Source: Diadophis punctatus similis (lineage: Eukaryota > Chordata > Lepidosauria > Squamata > Dipsadidae). Taken from it: DNA of 64,000 nucleotides. The notes beneath the pieces are model-generated. The model was not told the DNA's origin. It saw only the letters and a list, made by a program, of their open reading frames with translations, and made no database searches. Location: assembly GCA_023053685.1 (NCBI GenBank), contig JALIGW010000003.1, positions 51,232,496-51,296,495 on the forward strand, read 5' to 3'. A program made the position numbers and the translations under genes. How positions within the stretch are numbered: position 1 is the first letter of the stretch; every line of letters starts with the position of its first letter. Below are positions 9,606-38,599 of this stretch, piece after piece.

Positions 9606-12600
9606 TTTCTCTTTATGTTGTACCCTTCTCTTAAGGTTTCACATGAATAAAATCTGCAAATGTTAAACTGGACTTTATTTAAACATTGTTTATTGAATAA
9701 ATTACAATTGATCTGTACATTTTAACAAGCCATAAACCATTGTTTACAGACTCCACAGGTTGGGTTTGTGAAAATTCTAAATCAAATTCAATCAAACCAC
9801 ATTTTGGCTCAGCATATTGTATAATCCAGCCCTTACAGTGTTATACAAAGCTGGAAACTGGTTCTGAAACATCTACATTGAAATTGCTATGAACTTATCA
9901 GAGGATCTGTACTATTTCTCTAAACACACAATGGCTGCAAAGAGTTAAAAGGGAATGATATACTTGGAGAAACCCTGTGTCACATAGCAACAAAAGTGTT
10001 TCACTATAAAATAAACACATAATTTCTTGAATCTTTCTCTCCTAGGATAGGAGGTCTCCAAATACGGTATGCAAAAGGTAGCCAAACAAAGGTGTGTCAG
10101 AAATAAAATAACGCTTTCAGCAGAGAAATGCAGAAATGAGTTTCAGCTAAACAGATTAGGAAACTGGTGGCTAAGTGGGGATATATTCAAGGCAGTAAAT
10201 TGTTAGGGAAGGAGGAGTGGTTATATGGGGCCAGGAAGACAGGTGTTTAAAATTAGTAGAATTAGGATGAACCTGAATAAAAAGTGAATGTTTGAGTGAA
10301 TAGAAAGGTGATTGTGAAAATGCAGAACAGTCAGCATAAAAATGTTTTGACAACCAGATGGAGGGCTTGAAACTGGATTTAAAAACTGCACGAAAAGGCA
10401 GTCTGGAATGGATCAACTCTGTTAACAAGCAGTAATGAATTCTATTTAACAACTCAGGACAACTCAGAAAGCAACATTAAGGTAAGGTAATGGCATTCCA
10501 ATAAGCTTTCATATGCTAGGTTCCTATTAGAAAATATAAGAAATATATAAAATGATGTTTCTAAAATTTTTGCCAGAAAATGCTTCTCATCAATCTTCAG
10601 TAAATTGTAGCTGTACATAAATAATAAGCTTCTAAGCAAGTCCTGGTACTGAAAACAACTGTCAGGAGCAACCACATTATACATAAGCCTTGGAATGTAG
10701 TTTCAATCCATCCTGTAGAAGGAGTGACAGAACCTGGAGGCAGAATCAAAAGAGGAATCAGCCTAGAATCTCTACATACCCACAAATGGACTATGTCCAA
10801 TTCCTCTTTAATTTTATTTACCTTATCTAGCACTAAAACAGTACAAACCATTAGTTAAGTTGATTCCTGTGCATAGGCATGAGCAATAAATCAGTTTAAT
10901 TGGAACTCCATATATGGTCCTGATCTTTCGTGCCTGACATCTCCATACTTTAAGCCTCCTGCAACTTCAAGCATTACCCAAAATTGGTTGGTAAAATTGG
11001 AAACTGCAACCCCAAAATTGCTGCAAAGTACTCTTTAGATAAATTCCACTATTTTTTTCTGGCATTTTGACTTTTGTTACGAATCTTATACAAATATATT
11101 GATCATTTTAAAAGAATCTATTAAGTTTGTAAACTAATTGGGTTCATCTGAAAAGAATATTACAAATAAAACTCACTGAATAGTTAAAGCTGCAGTATCA
11201 AAATACATCCCTTCTAGTTTATAAAACTGGAAAATCCATTTAAACTAAGGATACATTTCACAAATTTGTGGTCATATTTTGATTTTTTTTAAAGTAAACT
11301 AACAGTTAAGAGGACACCTATATAATACATGTGCACATTAAATCTGGTTTGGCTTATCAACTTTCTGCAGCTATGAAAATACTGCTTCAGAATCAGAAGA
11401 CAAACTTTGAAGTAAAATAAGTGACTCCGGGGAAGCCTGCTGAAAGGGGACTCTTTAGCTTGAACTAGTCCTTCAAGAGTCACTTGTCCAGATACAGATC
11501 CTTTTACTGGAACTCAGAAGCCAGCAAGATGCAGAGAGGCATTAATGTTCCTCTTCACCCACACCAGTCTGTGCAAAAATAATGTACATGATACTGTCTC
11601 CATGGGGATCACACATTTCGGATGGCAGGTTGCCCAGCCCTGCTGCAGCCCTTTGGATGGCTTTCCCATTGAACTGTCACTTCAAAGAGCCAATGATTTA
11701 CCATGGCTAAGGGAGAAACTTATTAAGACAGGGTAGTAAGGGCTCCAGCAGGTTTGTGCAACAAGCCTGAGCAAGCTTTAACAAGATAACAGTATTAAAA
11801 GCCTTTGCAATCTGCTGTAGGTCTTAGATCCAGCTAAGCTCACCTGCCAGGAAGCCTACTAGCCTCTAGTCTGTATTGCTTCCAGGTATGTTACTTATTA
11901 TTTTAGCATATACACTGCCTTTCTATCCATAGGGTACTCAAGGTGGATAGCAGCCAAAAATACAATATAAATAATTAAATCACAGGAAACAGCTAGAATA
12001 AGACTATGTTTGCATACCATACTAACCTATGATTAGCTGAATCATAGTTCCACTATGTATGGTACTAAGCCAACAACTTGTATTCCTGTGATAGGTTTAC
12101 ACAGCATATTGAGCTTCAAACTGGTCAACCACCTTTTAGTCTTACATAGACCTGGCTAGAGATTTCCCCTGAATGAAGAAAGAAGGGACCCAAACTCAGC
12201 TTTCCATAGCTTCAGAACAATGTAAATAATGTCTTCTCTGGGGGTTCTTAAAAAAACACGCCTCAGAAAACAAGAGGGTATTACCACCCAGCTATTCTGT
12301 TACTGATTTTCATGCGTGCTATAGAATTCATATACTGTGTGCCTGTATGATCAATTAATCTTAATGCATTATCATCGAGGAAGTTTTAATCATTCCATTG
12401 TTGATTGAAACAACAGTCATATAGATTGCATGCAACTTTTTCCACCCATCCAAAAAATGTTTAAAAACAGAGAAAGAGAAAGCATGCTGGCTACAAAATG
12501 CAGGTTAGTGATTCCAAGCTAAAATGGGTAGATAAATAAGGAACAGAGAAGATATTTTGAAAAATTCCTACTAAAAAATCTAGAGTGGAAAATAATCCTT

Positions 12601-13741
12601 TATTATTATTTATCAGTTCCAATTAATGAATATAAAAGCATTGAGAACAATTTAAAAATACAACAATTTGCATTAGGCGATCAAGATAATATTCCCTAAT
12701 TGCAAAAAAAAAATTGAATTCATAGTATAAACAGAATTAATTTAAATTCTTAACCCATTCTATCTACAAGAAAATAGAATATGTAAAAGATTTATTCCAA
12801 TATTATTATAAATATTGGTCTTTAGAATAATTTAAAATTGAATTTTTAAGAATATTGGCAACATTAAGAATTTACTAATTTCTATATGGCAATGATGTTT
12901 ATTACTACAAGAGTGATGATGCATTCTTGTTTTGCTTTATTTGGCTTTTATCAACTTCTGCAATTTGAACAAAAAAATAATTAAAGGAAGCTCATCAAAT
13001 ATTTGGATGCTATTCTTCTCTCACTGGATTTATGATTTTTAGCAATAGCCCATTTATTCCGGGCTTGTTTTATTTTTTAATCATAAACATTGTTCAGATA
13101 GCATTTGGAGTCACAGAGATTGTCCATATAGACACATTGAACCTGTAATACAATGAGGACAGAGATATAGAACAAAGAGGCCGAAAGGAGAAAATAGAGG
13201 CAGTAAGGGGCTAAAATGAGACGTAGATCTAGTCCTTGAAATCCATGTAAATACATGATTGTAGGCAATTGAAGAGCAACATTATTGGGCTAGGAAAACC
13301 ACATGAAGAGAAAAGGAATTTTGAAAAGTGGTATTTAAATGTAGAAATCATAATCATACTTTGGAGAGGGGCTATATTTTTTTGAAAAATGAAATAATAT
13401 AAATCTAACCCTATTCTAATTCGATAGATAGATGATAGATACCGTAGGTAGATAGATTGATGTAGATGGTAATGATAGACAGGCAGAGCTCTTTTCCAAA
13501 TATTCAGTCCACTGGAGTTGGATGGCTAATAATAAATAAGTAAATAAATCTAATAATAGGAGAAGATGTAACAATAATCCCTTCAGTTTTATTGACATAT
13601 CTTATAGCAAAAAAAAATGCCACAAAAGAAGTCTACTACATTTAATATAATTAAGAATATATATTTATGCGTACATATACAAAGAAGAATGGATGCTGGG
13701 AAAATAGGTTCCAGCAAGGAATTATTTGTAACTGTGTGGCT

Positions 13742-13756
13742 CTTTTCTTCTCTAGG
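13742..13756 (+). promoter_or_regulatory. Probable 3' splice site of the DYNLT4 coding exon
   Basis: A pyrimidine tract (ctcttttcttctctag) precedes the coding start by about 65 bases. It suggests the coding exon is preceded by a non-coding 5'UTR exon. That exon was not located. Confidence 0.5.
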
Positions 13757-13820
13757 GTTTTACTGCTGAGGTATGCTAGATTGGCCTCTGGCAACATCCC
13801 AGAAAACATTCAATTAGGTA

Positions 13821-14474
13821 ATGGCTTCAGAAGATAATGATTCCACCCATCCAAAGAGGGGATCACTACCTCTCCACCAGAGCTCCCAGTCTACAGATAT
13901 GGCACCCAGACCATTACTGCCTCTGCAGAGTATTGAAGGGAAAGCCCCCTTCCCACCATCCCGGAGAAGCTCCATTATGAGCATCCTCAATGCCCCATTT
14001 TCAAGGAGAAATTCATTGGCTGCTGGAGGAAGGCGCCTTTCTATTGGGCCCTGGATGCATTGTGGTCGAGTGAGTTTTTCTGGGCTACCACTCTTTGAAC
14101 CCGTTCAGGAAGTACACTATGAGAACACCTACAAGACCCAGCCAGATAAAGATTTTAGATTTAATTCCTCGCGCACACAGCAGATTCTTGAGTCCGTTCT
14201 GGCCAGCTTCTTCAGTGATGTCAAATACAATCCTGCAAATAGTGGGCAGTTGGTCCAAAACCTGTCAGACCTCGTCAGGAGCAGGGTCAAAGAACTAATC
14301 CCACCACGCTACAAACTTGTGTGTAATGTCTTTCTGGGCCAGCTGGCTAACCAAGGGTTGCACATTGCTAGTCGGTCCCTCTGGGATGTGGAGAATGATA
14401 GCTTTGCTTCAGCCACTTTCACAAATTCATCGCTTTTTGCTGTAGTCACAGTTCATGGATTATATTATGAATGA
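13821..14474 (+). CDS. DYNLT4: DYNLT4 (TCTEX1D4), Tctex1-type dynein light chain
   Basis: Uninterrupted 217-residue reading frame in one exon, close to the human length of about 221. The N-terminal 95 residues are basic, Ser-rich and disordered-looking (RRSSIMSILNAPF, SRRNSL). From about residue 108 there is a Tctex1 fold: DFRFNSSRTQQILESVLASF, then CNVFLGQLANQGLHIASR, ending SSLFAVVTVHGLYYE, the C terminus typical of this family. RVSF at residues 83-86 is the docking motif through which the mammalian protein is reported to bind protein phosphatase 1. Tctex1 light chains act as dynein adaptors at microtubules, including cilia. The start codon gives the expected N terminus. The gene converges on PLK3, as in human, which supports orthology. 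Confidence 0.93.
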   Translation: MASEDNDSTHPKRGSLPLHQSSQSTDMAPRPLLPLQSIEGKAPFPPSRRSSIMSILNAPFSRRNSLAAGGRRLSIGPWMHCGRVSFSGLPLFEPVQEVHYENTYKTQPDKDFRFNSSRTQQILESVLASFFSDVKYNPANSGQLVQNLSDLVRSRVKELIPPRYKLVCNVFLGQLANQGLHIASRSLWDVENDSFASATFTNSSLFAVVTVHGLYYE

Positions 14475-14795
14475 ATAAGGTTTCTAAAGATTAACTTCTC
14501 TCTCTCTCCTAATTTTATCTTGCTAGAGATTAAGATCGGTCAGAACTGGGGATGTATCTGGACATAGTTTAAAGTAACAACATATGGTGCAAAATATATG
14601 TGCTAACTCAAGTCATAGAGCAGCAAAAGATAAAACTAGGAAATCTGCCCCAGTGGGAACTGGTGGTCAAAATATCTCCTTAAGAATTCTTTTGTTCAAT
14701 TGGCAGTTACTGTAGAATTGTTTGGTTCTACAGTATTACTTATGCTTTTGCTTGTACAAAAGATTATGTAACTTCCTTCTTCAAAAAAAAAAAAA

Positions 14796-14801
14796 AATAA
14801 A
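14796..14801 (+). terminator. Candidate DYNLT4 polyadenylation signal
   Basis: AATAAA 322 bases after the stop codon, preceded by an A-rich run. The A run could also be a retroposon tail, so this is tentative. Confidence 0.4.
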
Positions 14802-15286
14802 CCCATTGCTCTTCCTTGAGCAAAGAGGATATTTCAAAAGCAGATTATGCTAAAGGTGCCCAAAATATAGCTGTATAAGTATTTACTGGATTTGAGACAT
14901 ATATTGCAAGGGAAAGACCAAAATATCAAACTGCCTCTCATGCACCAAGACTTTTAAAAACCTTGAGAATGTTTGAAACATGGAAGCACACTTTCTTCTC
15001 ACTGCATCCTATGTCAATGTAATTTTTTCCATTGAGGTCAAAAACCTACTATTGTAAACATAAATGTGGGGAAACCCAAACATATTCTTGACTTAACTCT
15101 TGAAATTATATTTTAACTGATTAGCTTTACTGCTTTGAATGAAAAAAGTACAATATAGCCAAATATTAATAATAATGGTAGTTATAGTTTAACACATTGG
15201 TGAATACTAATTTAGGGAAAGCTATGCATCAATTATGAATTTGTCATCTCTGTCAACTTTGATAACTTTCACTCCACCTGATAGGC

Positions 15287-15637
15287 CAGTGATGGCGAAC
15301 CTATGGCACGCGTGCCACAGGTGGCACGCGGAGCCATATCTGCCAGCACGTGAGCTGTTGCCCTAGCTTAGCTCCAACGCACATGTGCACGCTGGCCAGC
15401 TGATTTACGGCTCACGCTGAGGCTTTGGGAGGGCGTTTTTGGCTTCCGGAGGGCCTCCGGAGGCATTTTCGCCCTCCCCAGGTTCCAGGAAAGCCTACTG
15501 GGCCCACAGGAAGTCGGAAAATGGGCCATTTCCGGCCTCCAGAGGCATTAAATTATGGGTGTGGGCACTCGCGCGTCTACAATAGCGTGCGCACACACGC
15601 TTTCAGCACCCGAGGGAAAAAAGGTTCGCCATCACTG
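15287..15637. mobile_element. hAT MITE (cagtgatggcgaacc family)
   Basis: 351-bp copy with ends cagtgatggcgaacc and ggttcgccatcactg and perfect 8-bp duplications tgataggc. The interior is GC-rich and non-coding. Confidence 0.93.
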
Positions 15638-16390
15638 TGATAGGCTATTGAAGCTCTTGAAAATAGAAAATAGATAAAATAGAGATAGTGGAAATAGAAT
15701 ACCAACACTAGCCAATCTAACATTGTCTTTAGCTTTAGTAATTGCAGGTATATACCCAATCCTGTTCTAGTAGTGGGAAGGGATTTTAGTTACCAAGGAA
15801 TGTTAAGTGGCAGTAAGATTCTGCCTTGCCACTTTGCTGCTTTCTATTCTAACTGATAGCGCATTTTAATCTTTAAGTCTATAAGAGACCACTTTACCAT
15901 AAAAAACACGTTCCTTTTTCATCTCAGACCTTATATAGAAGACCAGTTCATGCTATCAACTTGCCCTTGGCAAAATTTCCTATGAAAGGCTCACCACGGT
16001 CTCTTATCTTCTAACTATAATTAAATTATTTAAAGTAATTAAACTTAATTAAACCTAATGTTTATTTTCACAGAACTTAAACACCTACAATTGTTTAAAA
16101 TATCTTTGCTATTGCTAGAAGTTGTTTTAATTCTCCGTTGATAGAATAGTTTACATTGCATATTAGAATGTAGGTTAATGTGCGCATTTTGTCAGGTGTT
16201 ACTTCAAACACACAATTGAGTGATAAATACGGATAAAAATATTAACATTCTACATTAAAGCCAGAACCCATCAGATATTCTAGGTCTATATCTGCCTTCT
16301 GAGTTGCAAAGTATAAATTGTATAAAAAACTATTCTGGTTATTCAGTAAAGATACCCAAATAGCTCCACTCTAGTCAGATGACAGTAAAG

Positions 16391-16516
16391 CAGAGGTCTT
16401 CAAACTTGGCAACTTTACAACTTGTGGACTTCAACTCCCAGAATTCTCCAGCCAGCATAGCTGGCTGGGGAATTGAAGTCCTCAAGTCGTAAAGTTGCCA
16501 AGTTTGAAGACCTCTG
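16391..16516. mobile_element. Palindromic hAT MITE (cagaggtcttcaaac)
   Basis: 126-bp element with long inverted ends (cagaggtcttcaaacttggc and its inverse) and the core cttcaactcccagaattc. The flanking duplication cagtaaag is perfect. Confidence 0.9.
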
Positions 16517-16679
16517 CAGTAAAGCATAAAAAGAGATTAGGAAAGGGTGCAAGTATCTCAAAGTATCTCTCAAATATCTGAAAGGTTGGACAGCAGGTTT
16601 TCAGTGTTGGAGGTGTAAAAATGTGGGGTTTCCTTAACCCATGGGATATGGCCATGTGTTCATTTGAAAATGGGAAAGC

Positions 16680-16865
16680 TTGAGTTCTAATCCTGAATTG
16701 GGCACGAAGCCAGCTGGCTGACCTTGAGCCAGTCACATTCTCTGACTAGGAAGGAGGCAATGGCAAACCACTTCTTTAAAACTTGCCAAGAAAATTGCAG
16801 GGACTTGTCCAGGCAGTCTGAACGTTGCACATGATTGAACAAAAAAAAATTAATGTAGGTTTTAC
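16680..16865 (+). mobile_element. Sauria-type SINE with BovB-like tail
   Basis: Contains gagccagtcacattctctga, then aatggcaaaccacttct and gcagggacttgtccaggcag, the 3' module Sauria SINEs share with BovB LINEs. It ends in an A-rich tail near 16855. The tRNA-like head is degraded. Confidence 0.75.
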
Positions 16866-17039
16866 TGGAAAATCTTCATATGATAAAGATGTTATTGTGA
16901 TTATGTATTAAGCTTTAGAATCTGTTCATCAGGAATTATGATTGTACCAAGAATGGAGGGTGACTAAAATAATCCTATTGAGAAATTGGAAACATTATTT
17001 CAGATATTGAGTGGCTGTCAGAAATGAATAAACAAAATG

Positions 17040-17300
17040 AGCTGGAAGGGACCTTGCCCAGCCCTCTGCTCAAGCAGGAGAACCTATACCATTTCAGATA
17101 ATTGACTGTCTAGTCTCTTCTTAAAAACATCGTGATGGCGCGCCCACGATTTCTGAAGGCAAGCTGTTCCACTGCTTAATTGTCCTCACTGTTAGGAAGT
17201 TTCTCCTTAATTCCAGGTTGCTTCTCTCTTTAATTAGTTTCCAACCATTGTTTCTTGTCCTGCCCTCTGGTGCTTTGGAGAATAATTTGACCCCAAAATA
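17040..17300 (-). mobile_element. CR1 LINE 3' fragment
   Basis: Similar to the copies at 9.05 and 52.3 kb: gagctggaagggaccttg at the 3' tail, then the inverted coding segment to gtgctttggagaataatttga. Confidence 0.8.
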
Positions 17301-18038
17301 TGTGACCTGTTTTAGAAAATGTAGAATTTTCTACTGATCAAAGGATGCAGCTATGTGTGTTCCCATGGCAGAGATTTTGATATATTTTACAGTAACATAT
17401 TAGTGTTTAGTGTTTAGTGTTTTAGTAAATCAGTGCCTATTGATCAGTATTAAATGTAAGAATTTTTCCTTTTCATAATTGCATTCTTTGAGCTTGCTTA
17501 ACTATTTGTTAAGTTTGAAGATCGTTTTGTTAATTGCGTATGTAAAGAATGTTATATAAAAATTATCCAGAAAGGGGACAAGAAAACTCCAGTATGTTTA
17601 CATAACAGGGCGAGAGCCTAATCAAATTAATTGATCACAGGCAAACTCAAGCAGCTCAGGGGGCTGGGACTTCCTCCAGGTTGGCCACACACTTGGCTGT
17701 CAGCTGGCCCCTTCATAACCAGCCTTCCCCAAAATGGTTAAAATAATCTTGCTCCGGTCAGCTTTTGAATTTTAATGCTATTATCGAGTTTTTCATCTGG
17801 GATTTTATCCATTGACCTGAGTTTGATAATACAGATATTTTTTGTGTTAGACTTTTCATGGGAATGGGCTATAAACTGGCATCTTGGAAGATGTGCAGTA
17901 TACAAATGAATATACTGTACTGCAATCAATAAGCACTAAATGTCTGTTGTTAGCCTCTCTAGATAATAGGCAGAAGAATGCCAGAAGCCTGAAAACGATT
18001 TGGAAGCACAGAACACCAAATCTGTCCACCACTTAGAT

Positions 18039-18717
18039 CAGTAGTTCCCAATCCTTCTAATGCCGCGACCCCTTAATATAGTTCCTCATGTTGTCGTGAC
18101 CCCCAACCATAAAATTATTTTCGTTGCTACTTCATAACTGTAATTTTGCTACTGTTATGAATGGTAATGTAAATAATATGCAGGATGTATTTTCATTGTT
18201 ACAAATTGAACATAATTAAAGCATAGCGATTAATCACAAAAACAATATGTAATTATGCCAGATCAGAAATTCTTGGGCCAGTCTTTGCAAGAGCACAAGG
18301 AATATCATCTTCCACTGGATCCAACCCAGCTGTCCTCCTTCCTGCCGTCGTGTGCTGTGAAACTTAAGTGGTCGTTGGCTGGCCGTTCCCTCCCATGACT
18401 CCCTTTCCCTTCGACACCAGCGGGAAGAAACTGCCGCTGTGAGCAGGAGACAGGGGCGGCCACAGATGTCTTAAGCACCGCCTTGTACTCTCCAGCGCGC
18501 AATCTTGCGATGCCCCGCCCCTTAGCTCAGCCACCAGGCATCACAAACGCCTCTCACCGAATGGCACCTCTCTCGACCAATCGGAGGGCTCAGGCTAGTT
18601 GAGCCGATATGGCCAGGCTTGTGGCAGTGGGGTGGAAGCTGAGGATGCCAGGGCGACCCCTGGGAAATGGTTGTTCGACCCCCAAAGGGGTCCCGACCCC
18701 CAGGTTGGGAACCACTG
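18039..18717. mobile_element. hAT non-autonomous element, SPIN-like ends
   Basis: 679-bp element. The right end reads gacccccaggttgggaaccactg and the left end inverts it (cagtagttcccaatcc), with the block gtgacccccaaccataaaat inside. The perfect 8-bp duplication is acttagat. The ends resemble SPIN-type hATs, which belong to the Buster branch. The GC-rich interior at 18290-18600 differs from the AT-rich left part. Confidence 0.9.
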
Positions 18718-20238
18718 ACTTAGATGTTTGTTTTGTCAGTTTCTCTGTATCAAAATACTGGTGTAAAACAACTTTTCTTATTGTGAAGAGCATACAGCAT
18801 ATTGTAGCATGTCAGAGTGCTGAAATTACCGCTCTAAAGAAATCTGTGTGGTCATCTGCCTTACTCCAAGTTCCACAGTCTCAACTGGTTTCCACAAGAC
18901 ACTGTTTTTGGACACAAAATAAGCATTTCTCCCTGCTTTTATTAAAAATGTGTTTATTATAATCAAACTGCTGCATTTTCGGTGTGCGTGATTGATAGGA
19001 CACATGTGCGAAATAAATAGTTGGCATAAATACATAAATAAAGTTCTTTGATGTTCACACCATGTAGGCCCCACAGCTGAACAGTCTGTCAGGTTCAAAA
19101 CTTCAAGTGGGCAGCTTCTTTTTTCAGCTGTTCAAGTCCGTACCAATTTGCGAGATCTCCTGCTGTACCCTGGACTGAAAAGCAGCCAAGAAATTGGAGC
19201 AAACGGGTCATTCACAGTTTCAGCAAAAAGGAGTCCCATTTGCTTAATTAGTGTAACAGTTATATTACCCAACATGTTCCTTCATAGCTTCAAGTGCTTT
19301 TCAATAACACTAAAAGCCTGAATCTGTCCAGATTTTAAGGCTGAACATTCAACTCTCGCCATTAGCTAGTCCTTCCAAATTTGGAGGAGTTCTTCTCTAC
19401 CAATTCTAGAGGACAGGCAATTGGCACTCTAGCCAACTGGAGTGGCTCAAGCATTTTTGTTTAGAACTATATTATAGCTGGCACAAGAAGCTGTTTATCT
19501 GCTTTCACAGTAGAGAAGTCGGCCATGCCACAACTGCGTCCTTGCATAAGCCTTTTCTTCTCTAGATAGCCACACCCAATTCACAGCTTTGGTCCATGAG
19601 TCAGAGCCAAGTGAAGCCTGGGTAGTAACGCAACTCCCAGCGGTGCAATGCCAGTTTCCTGAGCAGATGATGGTAGTGTTGCAAGGACTTGAGACAACAC
19701 ATAAGTAAAGCTACCAATTTCTATATTTTACTCCTCTTTCCATTAGGCTCTGGTACACCACTTTCCATACCAAATATCTGCTATCAGGCATTAGACCAAA
19801 AGCCTAGAAACCATCATAAAAAAATATTTGTACTTTCCTTACCCTGTACTGTTCCCTGTATATAGTGTATGGAGCGTAATTTCTCCTTCCTTTCTACCCA
19901 GTGACACCATGTGCATAACCAATTGTGCAACAATTGCACAGACATAAAACTTAAGGCATCTATCCCTACACCATTCGTCTGTGAACTGAAGCATTCACAT
20001 CAAGCCAAAAAATTTTTTAAAACAAGAAACACGATGATGCAAGGGATCCAGAAGTGGATGAATCCTGAGGAGTGGTTCAGAGCTACATGTGGGCAGATTT
20101 GAAGTTTTCCTTTCTAGAAAATTAGACATCGGAATGCTTTCAACTGTGGATGCCTAGAGTTTGTCATCCTTTATGCTATTAACGTATCCATCCTTGGGAG
20201 TAATGGGGTGTTCCGGTGAGACTACTCCACCTGCAGCC

Positions 20239-38396
<18,158 letters not shown>

Positions 38397-38535
38397 GATA
38401 GCCCGGCTTCTTCAGTCCCTCCGAGGAGGGAAGGAGTCGTCGGCCCTCGTCCCGGTGCCTTCTCCCGAGCGCACGCAAAGACACGTGCCGCGCCGGCAAA
38501 GGAAGTTTCATCTACTCTTTCTGCGCCTACAGTCA

Positions 38536-38576
38536 GGGAATCCCGGTACTTTTATAAATGAGTGAGTCTGACGTCA
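38536..38576 (-). promoter_or_regulatory. PLK3 core promoter: TATA box with adjacent CRE
   Basis: On the minus strand TATAAAA (38556-38550) lies 154 bases upstream of the start codon, and a perfect CRE, TGACGTCA (38576-38569), sits 12 bases further upstream. gggaatccc, a kappa-B-like palindrome, is at 38536-38544. Transcription would start near 38525, giving a 5'UTR of about 130 bases. Confidence 0.6.
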
Positions 38577-38599
38577 TCGAATAGAAAACCCCTCCCGCC

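Larger units (their letters stand above)
5193..13756. other. BTBD19-DYNLT4 divergent intergenic region
   Basis: Promoter-like GC-rich sequence to about 5500, then mostly AT-rich DNA with the repeats listed separately (hAT at 5771 and 7634, a tandem repeat at 6669, a SINE at 6724, CR1 at 7187 and 9050). I see no gene in 8031-9049 or in 9610-13756. A GATA-rich microsatellite lies at about 13423-13475. Confidence 0.5.
14802..20238. other. DYNLT4-PLK3 convergent intergenic region
   Basis: AT-rich DNA with the repeats listed separately and no other gene. Minus-strand AATAAA-type signals at about 18948-18960 could end the PLK3 transcript, giving a 3'UTR of about 1.3 kb. Confidence 0.45.
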
